DNA of 64,000 bases from Sphingomonadales bacterium (GCA_025352685.1 JANXSN010000107.1:1-64000); one strand, 5' to 3'; counted from the stretch's first letter, positions 1-9,593 are shown. Translations and numbers: made by a program. Notes: generated by a model from the letters alone, not told the origin.

Positions 1-806
1 TGGCGTCGACGATCTTGACGATCAACAAGCGCCTCGACGCGAACCTGACGACCTTTGCGCAGCGCCGGCTCGACGAGCCGTCCGCCTGTCTCATCATCGA
101 CGCCAAGTACGAGCAAGGTCCATCAGGGGGGTGTGGTTCGCTCGTGCGCCGTGCTTGTGGCGCTGGGTGTCGACTGGGAAGGACGTCGCCAGATCCTCGC
201 CGTCGAGCTTGCCAATCGCGAGAGCCGTTCGTCGTGGACGGACTTTTTGGTCGGGCTCAAGGCCCGCCGCCTGCACGGTGTCGAATATATCGTCGCCGAC
301 GATCACGCCGGCCTGCGCGCTACGGTACGCGAGGTGCTGCCCGACGCCTGGTTCCAGCGCTGCTATGTCCACTTCCTGCGCAATGCGCTCGACCATCTGG
401 CGCGCAAGGCAGACGACGACTGCCTGCAGGAGTTGCGCTGGATCTACGACCGCCGCGCGCTGTCAAAAGCCATGAGCGATCTTGCTGCGTGGCTGAAGAA
501 ATGGTCGCCGCGCTATCCCAGGCTTACCGAATGGGCGAGGAAAACATCGAGGAGACCTTCACCTTCTACACACTGCCGCGTCAGCACCACAAACACATGA
601 AGATTACCAACGTGCTCGAGCGCTTCAACGAGGAGATCAAGCACCGAACCATCATGCTGCGCATCTTCCCCAACGAGGAAAGTTGCCTGCGGCTGATCCG
701 CGCGCTCGCGGTTGAAACCCACGAGAGCTGGCTGGAAGCCAACCGCTATCTCAACATGAGTGACCTCAAGGAGATGAAGAAAACCGAACTGCGACAAGCC
801 GCGTAA
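1..806 (+). pseudogene. IS256-family transposase, cut by the window edge and frameshifted twice
   Basis: The translated pieces match the catalytic core and C-terminus of IS256-type (mutator) DDE transposases, ending in the usual NEEIKHRT, RIFPNEESCLRLIRAL and LRQAA-like blocks. The coding frame is broken. The stretch up to about base 115 is in one frame (INKRLD, then LIIDAKYE). Bases about 116-532 are in a second frame (GVVRSCAVLVALGVDWEGRR). From about 533 to the stop at 804-806 it returns to the first. This fits a one-base insertion near 115 and a one-base deletion near 533. The first ~150 residues lie outside the window. No functional transposase can be made from this copy without two frame changes. 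Confidence 0.85.
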
Positions 807-926
807 CCGCAGCATCGCCCGTTCACCAGCGTGGTGAAATCGCGCGAGCGGACGATGCTGCTCAACCAACCTGACGATCAGACCCGCCATGGACGCTATA
901 ACAATTTGCAGAACTTGACGCACACA
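1..926 (+). mobile_element. IS256-type insertion sequence remnant with putative right end
   Basis: The transposase pseudogene is followed by about 120 bases of noncoding sequence. Near 898-926 it contains a stretch (ttgcagaacttgacgcac) resembling the terminal inverted repeats of IS256-family elements. The left end is outside the window, so neither the inverted repeat pairing nor a target duplication can be confirmed; the right boundary is approximate. Confidence 0.45.
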
Positions 927-1024
927 AGCCGGCGGTCAACGGTACTGGCGTGTTGGCGCCAGCCGTCGTCGCGTTCTTCGATGTGAGCCTGACCGGTATG
1001 GCAATGCCAACCTGTACGAATAGC

Positions 1025-1352
1025 TGGTGCGGGCGGTGGGAATCGAACCCACACGGGCCAAAGCCCAACGGATTTTCATACCAGCTACGGCTTTCACCGC
1101 CGCCCCACTGCCCCTGATCGGGGTCGGGCGTTTGTGGTCTGGACTATCCCTTCACCGTGCTTCGGCAATGCCGAAGGTTAGGTGCTGCCCGTCTAGTCTC
1201 TACACCTTCCGAGCTACTTTCGTAGCGCGGCTTGGCTCGGGATCGCCATGTGAAAGGGTTCCCCGAATTTGAGCAGTTCTGCACCGCGAGTTTCCCCGCG
1301 AGCACTCAATTTGACTTAAGTCCGTTGCGTCTACCGATTCCGCCACGCCCGC
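1025..1352 (-). tRNA. tRNA-Leu(UAA) gene interrupted by a group I intron
   Basis: Read on the minus strand, exon 1 (1352-1318, 35 nt) gives acceptor GCGGGCG, a D arm and the 5' half of the anticodon stem ending CTT. Exon 2 (1076-1025, 52 nt) starts AAAATCCGT. It continues through a long variable arm typical of tRNA-Leu, a T arm with TTCGATT and acceptor CGCCCGC, and ends in discriminator A with encoded CCA. Joining the exons gives an 87-nt tRNA with anticodon stem ACGGA/TCCGT and loop CTTAAAA, so the anticodon is UAA. The interruption lies between U34 and A35, the position used by cyanobacterial and plastid tRNA-Leu introns. Exact ends were read by eye from base pairing. Confidence 0.95.
1077..1317 (-). 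ncRNA. Group I self-splicing intron in the tRNA-Leu(UAA) anticodon
   Basis: This 241-nt insertion has group I landmarks. The last exon bases ACTT can pair with intron GAGT to form P1 with the expected U·G at the splice site. The intron ends in G (base 1077). Its interior carries AATTCGGGGAACCC, then CGATCCCGAGCCAAGCC, and then a P7 pairing between GAGACTAGAC (1200-1191) and ATAGTCC (around 1148-1141). These strings closely resemble those of the cyanobacterial tRNA-Leu intron (subgroup IC3). No open frame for a homing endonuclease fits inside. Splicing is inferred from this architecture; it is required for a functional tRNA. Confidence 0.92.
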
Positions 1353-1434
1353 AAAGCCGCTTTGGTCTCTAATGGCCAAGACGGACGAAGCCAACGTTTA
1401 AGTCGGCTTTAAGTATAAAGCGTCCAAGTGTATC

Positions 1435-2871
1435 GTGATGATCGACTGCCATCCACTGGCCCTGACACTCCGAAGCCGCGTGGTCGACGCGGGTGTCGTC
1501 GCCTTGTTCGCGCTTGTCTTGATGTGGGCGGCGCTGTGGAATGGGTTTCCGCTCATTTTTCCTGACAGTGCGACCTACTTTGGGATCGCGTTCGAGCACC
1601 AGTACGCCGTCGACCGATCCAGTTTTTATGGGCTGATTCTAAAACCGATTCTCTCAACCATGCCTGTCATGGCCGGACTTTGGGTCGGCATCTTGGCTCA
1701 ATGCTGTGCGATTGCAGTTGTTGTCATGATCGCCGCACGTCGCTTGATTCCTTCATGGTCCTGCGCGCGCTTTCTACCTCTTTTTGCGCTGCTGGCGATC
1801 ACGACGTCGATTGCATGGCACGCCGGTCAATATATGCCCGATGCGTTCACGGGAGTAACGGTGTTACTCGCATGGCTTGCTGCTACTCGAGATCCGTCAG
1901 ATGACGGCGCACCCGCCCTTTGGCTGGCTGCATCAGTGTCGGCACTCATGCACTACACGCACATTCCGCTGCTCTTAGCCGTTTCCTTTGTCACTATTAT
2001 TTTCAGTCCGGCAGCAACCCGACGCTTGCACAGTCTTCTCCGACGGGGGGGTGCTGGGCTTGTTTCGGTTGGGGCGGCAGCGGCAATTCTTGTCGGCGCG
2101 AACGGCATGCTGCTCGGTCGCTGGACGCTTGCCCCGATGGCGCCTGCTTTCCTCTTTGCCAGACTTACCGAAGATGGCTTGACGAAACCCTGGCTGGACG
2201 AGAATTGCGGGACGATCGCGCCCCATGATTTGTGTGCAATCCGACACGATCTTGCCGACAACAGCCAGGTGTTGCTCTGGAATGGAGGCAGTCCTTACGC
2301 AAACCGTATCTGGCATGCCCCATCAGATAGTGAACGTTGGCGTTGGGTTGGTATGCTTGCGACGACAAATGAGGGAGCGATTGCATCGCGCCCTTTAATT
2401 TTTTTCGAGAATTCTCTGCGCGGAGCGTTCCGTCAGTTTATCAGCTTTCAGGCACTCGATGACGAGTGTCCGCATTCATGCTGGAGTCTCGACACCGGTC
2501 CTGCAAATGCACTTGCCAACTATGCGCCCGAAGCGCTTAAATTCTATCGGGGCTCGCGTCAGGTTAATGGGACGCTTCCTCGGACCATGATCCGATCGAT
2601 CACAACGCCCGTCGCGATCGCGGCGATGCTCCTCGTTCCGCTTCTTTTCTGGCAAGCCGTCAAGCGTCGAGACAGGCTGGTTCAGTCCTTGCTCGCAGCT
2701 CTTACGGTCGCCCTGATCGCCAATGCGGCCGTTGCCGGTGCGATGTCTGACGTTCACGATCGGTATCAAAGCCGGCTGGTATGGCTCGTCCCGTTGACGG
2801 TCGCCCTGATTGTCCTGCGCTGGCGTCAGACGTTGAGTCGATCGCGCATTTCTTTGCCGGGCTTGAAATAA
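1435..2871 (+). CDS. Polytopic membrane protein, possibly GT-C-like; function unknown
   Basis: This 478-residue protein is dominated by hydrophobic segments. About five lie in the first 220 residues, a soluble loop spans residues ~225-385, and further membrane helices occur at ~390-415 and ~425-465. A DSATYF motif shortly after the first helix and the loop/helix layout recall GT-C type glycosyltransferases and related polytopic enzymes, but I do not recognise a named family. The start is GTG at 1435 or ATG at 1438; no clear ribosome site separates them. Its last 46 bases overlap the 3' end of ihfB on the opposite strand. It stands alone on its strand. Confidence 0.7.
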   Translation: MMIDCHPLALTLRSRVVDAGVVALFALVLMWAALWNGFPLIFPDSATYFGIAFEHQYAVDRSSFYGLILKPILSTMPVMAGLWVGILAQCCAIAVVVMIAARRLIPSWSCARFLPLFALLAITTSIAWHAGQYMPDAFTGVTVLLAWLAATRDPSDDGAPALWLAASVSALMHYTHIPLLLAVSFVTIIFSPAATRRLHSLLRRGGAGLVSVGAAAAILVGANGMLLGRWTLAPMAPAFLFARLTEDGLTKPWLDENCGTIAPHDLCAIRHDLADNSQVLLWNGGSPYANRIWHAPSDSERWRWVGMLATTNEGAIASRPLIFFENSLRGAFRQFISFQALDDECPHSCWSLDTGPANALANYAPEALKFYRGSRQVNGTLPRTMIRSITTPVAIAAMLLVPLLFWQAVKRRDRLVQSLLAALTVALIANAAVAGAMSDVHDRYQSRLVWLVPLTVALIVLRWRQTLSRSRISLPGLK

Positions 2872-3104
2872 GGCACGCGTTTGGCATCAATTGCGACGGC
2901 GTCACCCGTTCGCGGATTCCGTCCAGTGCGACCGCCACGGGCACGCGTCGAAAACGTTCCGAAGCCGCGCAACTCGACGCGACCGCTAGCAGCAAGCTGT
3001 CCAACGATTTCGTCGAAAAAGCACGACACAATGTTTTCAATGTCGCGGACGGTAAGACCGGGATTTTCGGCGGCCAGTTTAGTCACAAGTTCGGATCGTA
3101 TCAC
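2826..3104 (-). CDS. ihfB: Integration host factor subunit beta
   Basis: This 92-residue protein is the beta chain of IHF, a sequence-specific DNA-bending heterodimer used in transcription, replication and recombination. The whole length matches the HU/IHF fold: N-terminal helices ([14 protein letters not shown]), the [11 protein letters not shown] strand turn, and the DNA-contact arm ending in RNPRTGDAV, followed by [15 protein letters not shown] chose the GTG at 3104 because a GAGGA site lies 7 bases upstream and because longer frames add 24 non-homologous residues. It follows rpsA on the same strand, the classic rpsA-ihfB order. The IhfA partner is not in the window. Confidence 0.93.
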   Translation of the reverse strand: MIRSELVTKLAAENPGLTVRDIENIVSCFFDEIVGQLAASGRVELRGFGTFSTRARGGRTGRNPRTGDAVAIDAKRVPYFKPGKEMRDRLNV

Positions 3105-3195
3105 GGGGTTTCCTCGCTTTCCGTCACAAATGCTGACGGCTGCGTGCGGTGAAGGACGCCCGAACACACGAGACACCGCACGCCGAGTGTAACGT

Positions 3196-3227
3196 GGACG
3201 GCGGGATACGCAAGTTTCCCGCCGTCC
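3196..3227. other. Perfect 11-bp inverted repeat between rpsA and ihfB
   Basis: Bases 3196-3206 (GGACGGCGGGA) pair exactly with 3217-3227 across a 10-base loop. On the plus strand the hairpin is followed by GATTTTA. On the minus strand, the direction of rpsA and ihfB, no T-run follows. It sits 45 bases after the rpsA stop and may act as a transcript-end stabiliser or weak terminator between the two genes. Confidence 0.5.
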
Positions 3228-3271
3228 GATTTTACAATTGATTGCACCGCACTACGCGTGGCGCAAAAGGC

Positions 3272-4993
3272 TTACTTTTTTGTGGTGTCGCGTGCCTTCA
3301 GCGCTTCTCCAAGAATATCGCCAAGCGACGCTCCCGAGTCGGACGAACCATATTGAGCCACGGCCTGCTTCTCTTCGCTTATCTGCATTGCCTTGATCGA
3401 GAAGGTTGGCTTTTTCGACCGGTCGAAGCCTGTGACCATTGCATCGAACTTTTGTCCCGTCTGGAAGCGTTCGGCGCGCTGCTCGTCGCGGTCGCGGCCA
3501 AGGTCGCTGCGCTTGATGAAACCGGTGGCCCCATCATCACCGACCTGAACCTCAAGGCCCCCATCGCGCACCTCGAGTACGGTGACGGTGACGATGCTGT
3601 TCTTGGCAAGACTTAACTCGCCGCCGGTTGTGGTCGTTCCGCCAACAGCGGGAGCGCCCTTTTCAAGCTGCTTCATTCCAAGGGAGATACGCTCCTTGTC
3701 GGCTTCTATCGCGAGCACGATTGCTTGGACGGTCTCGCCTTTGCGATGCAGGTTAAGCGCGTCTTCTCCCGAGATTCCCCATGCAATGTCCGACATGTGG
3801 ACCATGCCGTCGACGTCGCCGTCGAGTCCGATGAACAGCCCGAATTCGGTGGAATTCTTCACTTCGCCTTCGACAGTCGAACCGACAGGATGGTCGGCAG
3901 CGAACTGCTCCCAAGGATTTGAAATTGCCTGTTTGAGGCCGAGAGAAACCCGGCGCTTCTCGCTATCTACCTCAAGGACAATGACATCGACTTCCTGTGA
4001 AGTTGAGACAATCTTGCCTGGATGAACGTTCTTCTTGGTCCACGACATTTCGCTGACGTGAACAAGACCTTCGATGCCCGGCTCCAGTTCGACGAACGCG
4101 CCGTATTCGGTGATGTTCGTGACGCGACCCGACAGTTTGGCGCCAATCGGATACTTCTCTTCAGCGCCATCCCACGGATCGCTCTCCAACTGCTTCATGC
4201 CCAGCGAGATGCGCTGCGTGTCCTTGTTGATGCGAACGATCTGTACCTTGACCGTGTCACCGATGTTGATGACCTCCGACGGATGATTGACGCGCTTGTA
4301 GCTCATGTCCGTGACATGGAGCAGTCCGTCGATTCCGCCGAGATCGACAAACGCACCGTAATCCGTGATATTTTTGACGACGCCGTCGATGATTTGACCT
4401 TCGCTCAGCGTCGAAATGAGACCGGTACGGGCTTCGGCACGGCTTTCCTCGAGGATCGCGCGACGCGACACCACGATGTTGCCGCGCTTGCGGTCCATCT
4501 TCAGGATCTGGAATGGTTGCGGAATGTCCATCAGTGGCTGGACGTCGCGCACCGGACGGATATCTACCTGCGAACCGGGCAAGAAAGCCACGGCACCGTC
4601 AAGGTCGACAGTGAAGCCGCCTTTGACGCGACCGAAGATGACACCGTCGACGCGGGCCGACTTGGTGAATTCCTGTTCGAGCTTGTCCCAGGCAGCTTCG
4701 CGGCGGGCGCGGTCGCGTGAGAGCATCGCTTCGCCGTGCATGTTTTCGACACGATCAACAAAAACTTCGACTTCGTCGCCGACTTTCAGATCCGCTTTTT
4801 GGCCGGGAGCGGCGAATTCGCTCAACCGGACGCGGCCTTCAGACTTCAGACCAACGTCAATGACGGCAAGGTCGTTCTCGATGGCGGTAACGATTCCCTT
4901 GACGACTTTGCCCTCAAAAGTGCCATCAACACCGAGGGTTTCTTCAAGGAGGGCCGCGAAATCGTCGCGTGTCGGAAGTGCGGCTGTCGCCAT
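3272..4993 (-). CDS. rpsA: 30S ribosomal protein S1
   Basis: This 573-residue protein binds mRNA on the 30S subunit and helps initiate translation of structured or leaderless-poor messages. Six S1 (OB-fold) repeats can be followed at about residues 28-95, 113-180, 199-267, 284-354, 371-441 and 455-524. Each repeat is marked by G-AFV-L or similar strands and an EGLVHVSE-type turn. Length is normal for alphaproteobacterial S1 (about 560-575). The start ATG at 4993 gives MATAALPTRDDF, a typical N-terminus. It lies downstream of cmk and upstream of ihfB on the same strand, with 177 bases of leader before it. Confidence 0.97.
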   Translation of the reverse strand: MATAALPTRDDFAALLEETLGVDGTFEGKVVKGIVTAIENDLAVIDVGLKSEGRVRLSEFAAPGQKADLKVGDEVEVFVDRVENMHGEAMLSRDRARREAAWDKLEQEFTKSARVDGVIFGRVKGGFTVDLDGAVAFLPGSQVDIRPVRDVQPLMDIPQPFQILKMDRKRGNIVVSRRAILEESRAEARTGLISTLSEGQIIDGVVKNITDYGAFVDLGGIDGLLHVTDMSYKRVNHPSEVINIGDTVKVQIVRINKDTQRISLGMKQLESDPWDGAEEKYPIGAKLSGRVTNITEYGAFVELEPGIEGLVHVSEMSWTKKNVHPGKIVSTSQEVDVIVLEVDSEKRRVSLGLKQAISNPWEQFAADHPVGSTVEGEVKNSTEFGLFIGLDGDVDGMVHMSDIAWGISGEDALNLHRKGETVQAIVLAIEADKERISLGMKQLEKGAPAVGGTTTTGGELSLAKNSIVTVTVLEVRDGGLEVQVGDDGATGFIKRSDLGRDRDEQRAERFQTGQKFDAMVTGFDRSKKPTFSIKAMQISEEKQAVAQYGSSDSGASLGDILGEALKARDTTKK

Positions 4994-5170
4994 AAAGCTT
5001 GTATTCCTGTATCAATATGTTTCCGGCCAGCCGGTTGTATCCGGCGGTCTTTGACCAGAGTGCCGCAACGACCCCGTGTCGGTGCAGCATCCCCCTGACA
5101 GTTCAAAAAATGGAGGGTAGGCAAAGCAAAAAGCGCGGACGGCCCAAGCGACTCTCAGGCTGAACGCGCT

Positions 5171-5794
5171 CTAGGGATTTACCCGAGCCTCCACCAATGC
5201 AATTGCCGAGCGGACGGCCGCGCCTATATCGAGATCGGACGTGTCGAGCAAGTCGGCATCCTCAGCCTTTCGCAATGGCGCGGTGCTCCGTCCTGAATCG
5301 CGAGTGTCACGGTCGAGAATATCGGTCAAGACATGAGCGTATTCGACGTGACTGCCTTCGCCGACGAGCTGCGCGAAGCGCCGTTTGGCACGGATTTCCG
5401 GCGCTGCGGTCACAAACAGCTTTGCGGTGGCGTTGGGCGCAATGACCGTTCCGATGTCTCGTCCGTCGAGCACTGCACCGCTCGGTTGAGCGGCAAAGCT
5501 CAGTTGCCGTTCGACTAACGCGTGTCGCACCGACGGATGAGCCGAGATGACTGATGCAGCGCGCGAGGCTGCCTCGCAACGAATATCAGGATCGTGGAGC
5601 ATCGCGTCGCTGAACCCGCAGGCGCGCAAGGCATCGATTTCGAGTGCGGGATCGCCGCCGTGGCGCAACACTGACAAACCGACCGCGCGGTAAAGCAAAC
5701 CAGTGTCCAGATGGGGCAGCGAAAAATGCCCCGCCAAGGCCCGAGCGATTGTGCCTTTGCCCGAGGCGGCCGGGCCATCGACAGCGAGGATCAC
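5171..5794 (-). CDS. cmk: Cytidylate kinase
   Basis: Cmk phosphorylates CMP and dCMP with ATP in pyrimidine nucleotide supply. The 207-residue protein opens with the P-loop GPAASGKGT (residues 7-15). It also has the LDTGLLYRAVG substrate segment, the LDGRDIGTVI motif and the DRDTRDSGRSTAPL region that closes over nucleotide. I place the start at GTG 5794 because it overlaps the stop of the upstream gene (GTGA), indicating translational coupling, and because the P-loop then falls at the usual distance from the N-terminus. The frame stays open upstream for 20 more residues that look unlike the family. Gene order aroA-x-cmk-rpsA-ihfB is conserved in related bacteria. Confidence 0.94.
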   Translation of the reverse strand: MILAVDGPAASGKGTIARALAGHFSLPHLDTGLLYRAVGLSVLRHGGDPALEIDALRACGFSDAMLHDPDIRCEAASRAASVISAHPSVRHALVERQLSFAAQPSGAVLDGRDIGTVIAPNATAKLFVTAAPEIRAKRRFAQLVGEGSHVEYAHVLTDILDRDTRDSGRSTAPLRKAEDADLLDTSDLDIGAAVRSAIALVEARVNP

Positions 5795-6045
5795 GTCCGA
5801 GTCCGACGAGCGCTTATCGCGCCGATCAACCCCGCAAACGCGATACACGCCCAAGAAACCTCAAGAACGACGGCGGCCAGATTGAAATGCACAGATAGCG
5901 AAATCAGCAAAAGCAACGCCCCAATCAGATTAAGCACATTGAACAGAATTTTGTCCATCGATGGCGAGAGATTGGCATAGCCGAACGCGCCGATGAACAG
6001 CACACTACCGCACAACCCGATAATGTCGGCAGTCAACGCGTTCAT
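5791..6045 (-). CDS. Small CBU_0592-like membrane protein
   Basis: This 84-residue protein has about three hydrophobic helices (around residues 6-22, 33-52 and 57-77) and matches the layout of the CBU_0592 family of short inner-membrane proteins of unknown function. Its ATG overlaps the aroA stop (ATGA) and its stop overlaps the cmk start (GTGA). It is therefore almost certainly translated as part of the aroA-cmk-rpsA operon. There is no evidence for a link to aromatic amino acid or nucleotide synthesis beyond position. Confidence 0.8.
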   Translation of the reverse strand: MNALTADIIGLCGSVLFIGAFGYANLSPSMDKILFNVLNLIGALLLLISLSVHFNLAAVVLEVSWACIAFAGLIGAISARRTRT

Positions 6046-7358
6046 ACTGCGCCCAATTCTTGCAGACTGTTCTCGAAGCCGGGGAAGCTGGTCGCGACAG
6101 GCGACATATCGTCGATGGTCACCGGTGCGCGACTTACCAGCCCTGCAATCGTCATGCTCATGGCGATGCGGTGGTCTAGGTGGGTTGCCACAGTCACGCC
6201 GCCGTGTAGCAATTCGCCGCCGGTTCCGTCAACGATCAGTCCATCGGGCAGCTCTTCGACGCGGACCCCGCATGCCGCAAGGGCTGTAGCCATCGTTGCA
6301 ATGCGATCCGATTCCTTGACGCGCATTTCCTCGATGCCGCGTATGACCGTGCGGCCCTTGGCGAGCGCCGCTGCAACAAATAGGATTGGATATTCGTCGA
6401 TCATCGTCGCTGCGATCTCGGGTGGCACATCGATGCCAGTCAGCGCCGAATGCGTGACGACGAGATCGGCAACGGGTTCGCCTCCGACACTGCGGTTTCG
6501 GACGAAGGCAATGTCCGCGCCCATGTCGCACAATATTTTGTAGAGACCCGCGCGCGTCTTGTTCATGCCGACATTAGTTATGGTCGCACAGGACCCCGGA
6601 ACCAGCAACGCGGCCACAGTCGCAAATGCGGCGGACGACGGGTCGCCCGGGACCATGATTGTCTGCGGGCGCAGTTCAGCTTCGCCGCGAATTGAAATCG
6701 TCCTTACGCCGGCACTGTCGGTTTCAACGGTAACATCGGCTCCAAAGCCCATCAGCATCCGCTCGCTATGGTCACGGGTTGGGACGGGCTCGATGACGCG
6801 GGTCGTGCCCGGAGCGTTGAGCCCGGCAAGCAGAACGGCCGACTTTACCTGTGCGGACGCGACAGGCAACGTGTAACAAATCGGAACGGCCGGGCACATG
6901 CCGCGAACCATCAGCGGCAATCTTCCTCCGGGACTGGCGGTGATGTCCGCACCCATCCGTGACAGGGGGGTAATGACGCGTTCCATCGGTCGACTGCTTA
7001 ACGAGGCATCACCCGTAAAGGTCGCTGTGATCGGGTGAGTGGAGACAAGACCCATCAACAGACGCGTCGACGTTCCTGAGTTACCCATGTCGAGCGCGCC
7101 GCCTGGCTGAAGAAGTCCGCCCACACCGACGCCCCAAACGTGCCACTTGTCGCTTCGCTTTTCGATGGTTGCGCCCATCGCCCGCATCGCGGCCGCCGTG
7201 GTCAGGACGTCGTCTCCCTCCAGCAGTCCCTCGATTACCGATTCGCCGACGGCTAGCGCCGCCAGTATCAGGGCGCGGTGCGAAATGGATTTGTCGCCCG
7301 GGACCGTGATCGTACCTCGCAAAGGCGCCGATGCAGAGATAGAACGCGATGTCGCCAT
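6042..7358 (-). CDS. aroA: 3-phosphoshikimate 1-carboxyvinyltransferase (EPSP synthase)
   Basis: AroA joins phosphoenolpyruvate to shikimate-3-phosphate in the sixth step of the shikimate pathway. The 438 residues carry [10 protein letters not shown] near residue 20, the [13 protein letters not shown] block near residue 92, [17 protein letters not shown], the [11 protein letters not shown] active-site acidic motif and RVKESDRI. Spacing and motifs such as [14 protein letters not shown] resemble the class II enzymes found in Agrobacterium CP4 and many alphaproteobacteria. The key loop has Gly (NSGT), where the glyphosate-tolerant CP4 enzyme has Ala. The first gene of a minus-strand operon, it is divergent from the zinc-ribbon gene at 7470. 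Confidence 0.96.
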   Translation of the reverse strand: MATSRSISASAPLRGTITVPGDKSISHRALILAALAVGESVIEGLLEGDDVLTTAAAMRAMGATIEKRSDKWHVWGVGVGGLLQPGGALDMGNSGTSTRLLMGLVSTHPITATFTGDASLSSRPMERVITPLSRMGADITASPGGRLPLMVRGMCPAVPICYTLPVASAQVKSAVLLAGLNAPGTTRVIEPVPTRDHSERMLMGFGADVTVETDSAGVRTISIRGEAELRPQTIMVPGDPSSAAFATVAALLVPGSCATITNVGMNKTRAGLYKILCDMGADIAFVRNRSVGGEPVADLVVTHSALTGIDVPPEIAATMIDEYPILFVAAALAKGRTVIRGIEEMRVKESDRIATMATALAACGVRVEELPDGLIVDGTGGELLHGGVTVATHLDHRIAMSMTIAGLVSRAPVTIDDMSPVATSFPGFENSLQELGAV

Positions 7359-7469
7359 GGTCGGCGGCTTTGACAGTGGCCCATTGCTATGGCAAGGGCG
7401 CGCGCTTCATGTCGGTGCGACGGTCCTGTTGCGCTCACGAAACCAAATTTTCCGGAGCATCGAAAACCG

Positions 7470-7790
7470 ATGGTAAAGCCTGAATGGGGCACGAAGCGCA
7501 CTTGTCCGAAATGCGGAACGCGTTTTTACGATTTGACGAAGGAAGACCCGGTTGTCTGCATTAACTGCGGCAATCAGTGGATTCCCGAGCCTGCTCTCAA
7601 GTCGAAGCAGCCGCTACCCTTCGACGCACCCAAGAAAAACGAGATCAAGGACGACGTCGGTCTGGAGGCGGCTGACATTGATCTGGATGTGGTTGATGAG
7701 GATGCGGAGAAGTCACCGGACGACGAGGTTGATCTGGGAGGTGATGACGATCTTGGTGTCGATACCGCCCAAGGCGACGACGACGTTTAA
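7470..7790 (+). CDS. TIGR02300-family zinc-ribbon protein with acidic tail
   Basis: This 106-residue protein begins MVKPEWGTKRTCPKCG and has two CxxC pairs (Cys12/15 and Cys30/33) that should hold one zinc. Between them lies the FYDL stretch that characterises the TIGR02300 (FYDLN acid) family. Residues 60-106 are strongly acidic and low in complexity. The family is widespread in alphaproteobacteria; its function is unknown. I chose ATG 7470 because the zinc ribbon begins directly there and GGAG lies about 13 bases upstream, while the upstream open frame shows no homology. It is followed by tRNA-Ala. Confidence 0.9.
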   Translation: MVKPEWGTKRTCPKCGTRFYDLTKEDPVVCINCGNQWIPEPALKSKQPLPFDAPKKNEIKDDVGLEAADIDLDVVDEDAEKSPDDEVDLGGDDDLGVDTAQGDDDV

Positions 7791-7845
7791 CGACAGCACT
7801 AGAGTGTTGCACAGGCGCGCCACCTGACTTAAGGGCGCGCTAATT

Positions 7846-7921
7846 GGGGCCTTAGCTCAGCTGGGAGAGCGCAACACTGGCAGTGTTGAGGTCAGCGGTT
7901 CGATCCCGCTAGGCTCCACCA
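7846..7921 (+). tRNA. tRNA-Ala(GGC)
   Basis: A complete 76-nt cloverleaf. Acceptor GGGGCCT pairs with AGGCTCC and includes the G3·U70 pair that identifies alanine tRNAs. D-arm GCTC/GAGC, anticodon stem CAACA/TGTTG with loop CTGGCAG (anticodon GGC), T arm with TTCGATC, and encoded CCA are all present. A degraded integrase starts 94 bases downstream, so this tRNA is a plausible attachment site of a lost island; I could not find a second copy of its 3' end downstream. Confidence 0.98.
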
Positions 7922-8702
7922 CCATTTCATAACCCGCAGAAATGTGGGGAAATGGTGTAAAACATGGATATTTTGACGGCTGATTGTTACATCTGTAACA
8001 AGGTAAGAAGTCCAATGTGCACCCACTCATCCAAGCGCGGATCGACCTATTATTTCCGTCGCGTTATACCCGAAAACCTCCGTCCATGGTTCGATGGTCG
8101 GTCCGAATAGGTCCACTCCCTTCGCACGAAGGACCGCGATCAAGGCAAGCGACGGGTCGATCGCGAAACTGTAAAAACAGATGAAGCCGTCGTGGAACTG
8201 GAACGCCGCATAGTAGCCAGGGAGCATCCTGCGGGAACGGTCAGACAGTCTGTGAAGCAAGCCAGCGCAGACTATTTGGCACGCACCGATGGCGAGCTTG
8301 AACTCGCCGATGCTATAGCGCGGGCTGAGGAACGGCGGCGGGAGCGTGAGCCTTACCGACAAGAGATTGAGCAAAGGTTCAAACGCACTACGACTGCGCA
8401 GTTGACGCCAAACGACGCCGCAGCACGAGACATCTTACGCGACAGGGAATACGAGCTCGCGCTGGCCAATGACCGGGCGTTGATTGCCAACGCCGAGCTT
8501 GCAGAGCTGCGCGAAAGCGTCCCGACAAAGCAGGATCAATTGCCGCTAATCGCTGAACCGCTTGCTGTGATGCTTGACGGCGAACTGATCCACCTTTGGG
8601 CCGCAGAACGAAAGCCGACTAAAAAGAGCATTGATACTCACTGAGGTGGTCCCGCCTGTTTGGACAGTTTGGCGGCGAAGTTAAGCTAATCCCGGGTTTC
8701 GA

Positions 8703-9593
8703 TCATGCCGCCAGTTGGAGTGTTTCCGTTGCCGGGGCATGCCCCGGCAACGGAAGATTTTCGTTCGCCCGATAAGCCTCATCCGGGGTCTGGCCTGCAA
8801 GCCCCGAGTGCGGTCGGTCGGCGTTGTAATAGCCGATCCAGCGCGTCAGGCCGACCCGCAGCTCGGAACCGGTTTCGAACGCATGGAGATAGACGCATTC
8901 GTATTTGAGCGAGCGCCAAAGGCGTTCGATGAACACGTTGTCCATCCAACGGCCGCGACCGTCCATGCTAATGCGGATCTCGGCGTCCTTTAGCACGGCA
9001 GTGAAGGCGAAGCTGGTGAACTGGCTGCCTTGGTCGGTATTGAAGATGTCGGGTCGCCCGAAGCGCGCCAGCGCTTCCTCCAATGCCATGACGCAAAAAC
9101 CGACGTCCATCGTGTTCGACAGACGCCACGCCAGCACCTTACGGGTCGCCCAGTCCATGATGGCGACCAGGTACAGGAAGCCTCGGCGCATCGGGATGTA
9201 GGTGATGTCCGCGCACCAGACCTGGTTCGGCCGCTCGATAGCCATGTATCTGAGCAGATACGGGTAAATCCGGTGCTGCGGGTGCGGGTCGCTGGTGCGC
9301 GGCCGCTGGTAGATCGGCGACAGCCCCATCTTCGTCATCAGTCGTCGCACCCGACGGCGACCGATGTTGACGCCCTGACGCCGCAGATGGCGGACCATCT
9401 GCCGGCTGCCATACCAAGGCATATCGAGGAACGCCGCGTCGATCACCCGCATCAGCGCCAGCGTCTCATCAGACTCGGGCTGTGGCGCATAGTAGAACGA
9501 CGACCGGCTGATCGACAGCAGGCGGCATTGCGCCAAGATCGACAGATCGGCGTGCACCACCTCGATCATCCCGCGCCTTCGATCCACGCTCAT
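8703..9593 (-). CDS. IS3-family transposase OrfB (DDE catalytic part)
   Basis: OrfB holds the integrase-like core (rve). An HTH_21-type region (residues ~30-85, PWYGSRQMVRHLRRQG) precedes the DDE triad: Asp in WCADITYIP, Asp in FNTDQGSQF and Glu in IERLWRSLKYE. The ATG at 9593 overlaps the orfA stop (ATGA). The same frame is open upstream across orfA's last codons, as needed for an OrfAB fusion made by -1 frameshifting at 9611-9617. Some C-terminal residues repeat the nearby GHAPAT string that also appears antisense near the IS end. The protein cuts and joins DNA together with OrfA. Confidence 0.93.
   Translation of the reverse strand: MSVDRRRGMIEVVHADLSILAQCRLLSISRSSFYYAPQPESDETLALMRVIDAAFLDMPWYGSRQMVRHLRRQGVNIGRRRVRRLMTKMGLSPIYQRPRTSDPHPQHRIYPYLLRYMAIERPNQVWCADITYIPMRRGFLYLVAIMDWATRKVLAWRLSNTMDVGFCVMALEEALARFGRPDIFNTDQGSQFTSFAFTAVLKDAEIRISMDGRGRWMDNVFIERLWRSLKYECVYLHAFETGSELRVGLTRWIGYYNADRPHSGLAGQTPDEAYRANENLPLPGHAPATETLQLAA

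Noticed and set aside
1027-1394. Open frames on both strands across the tRNA-Leu region
   Set aside because: They lie over the tRNA exons and intron and have no protein homology or ribosome sites.
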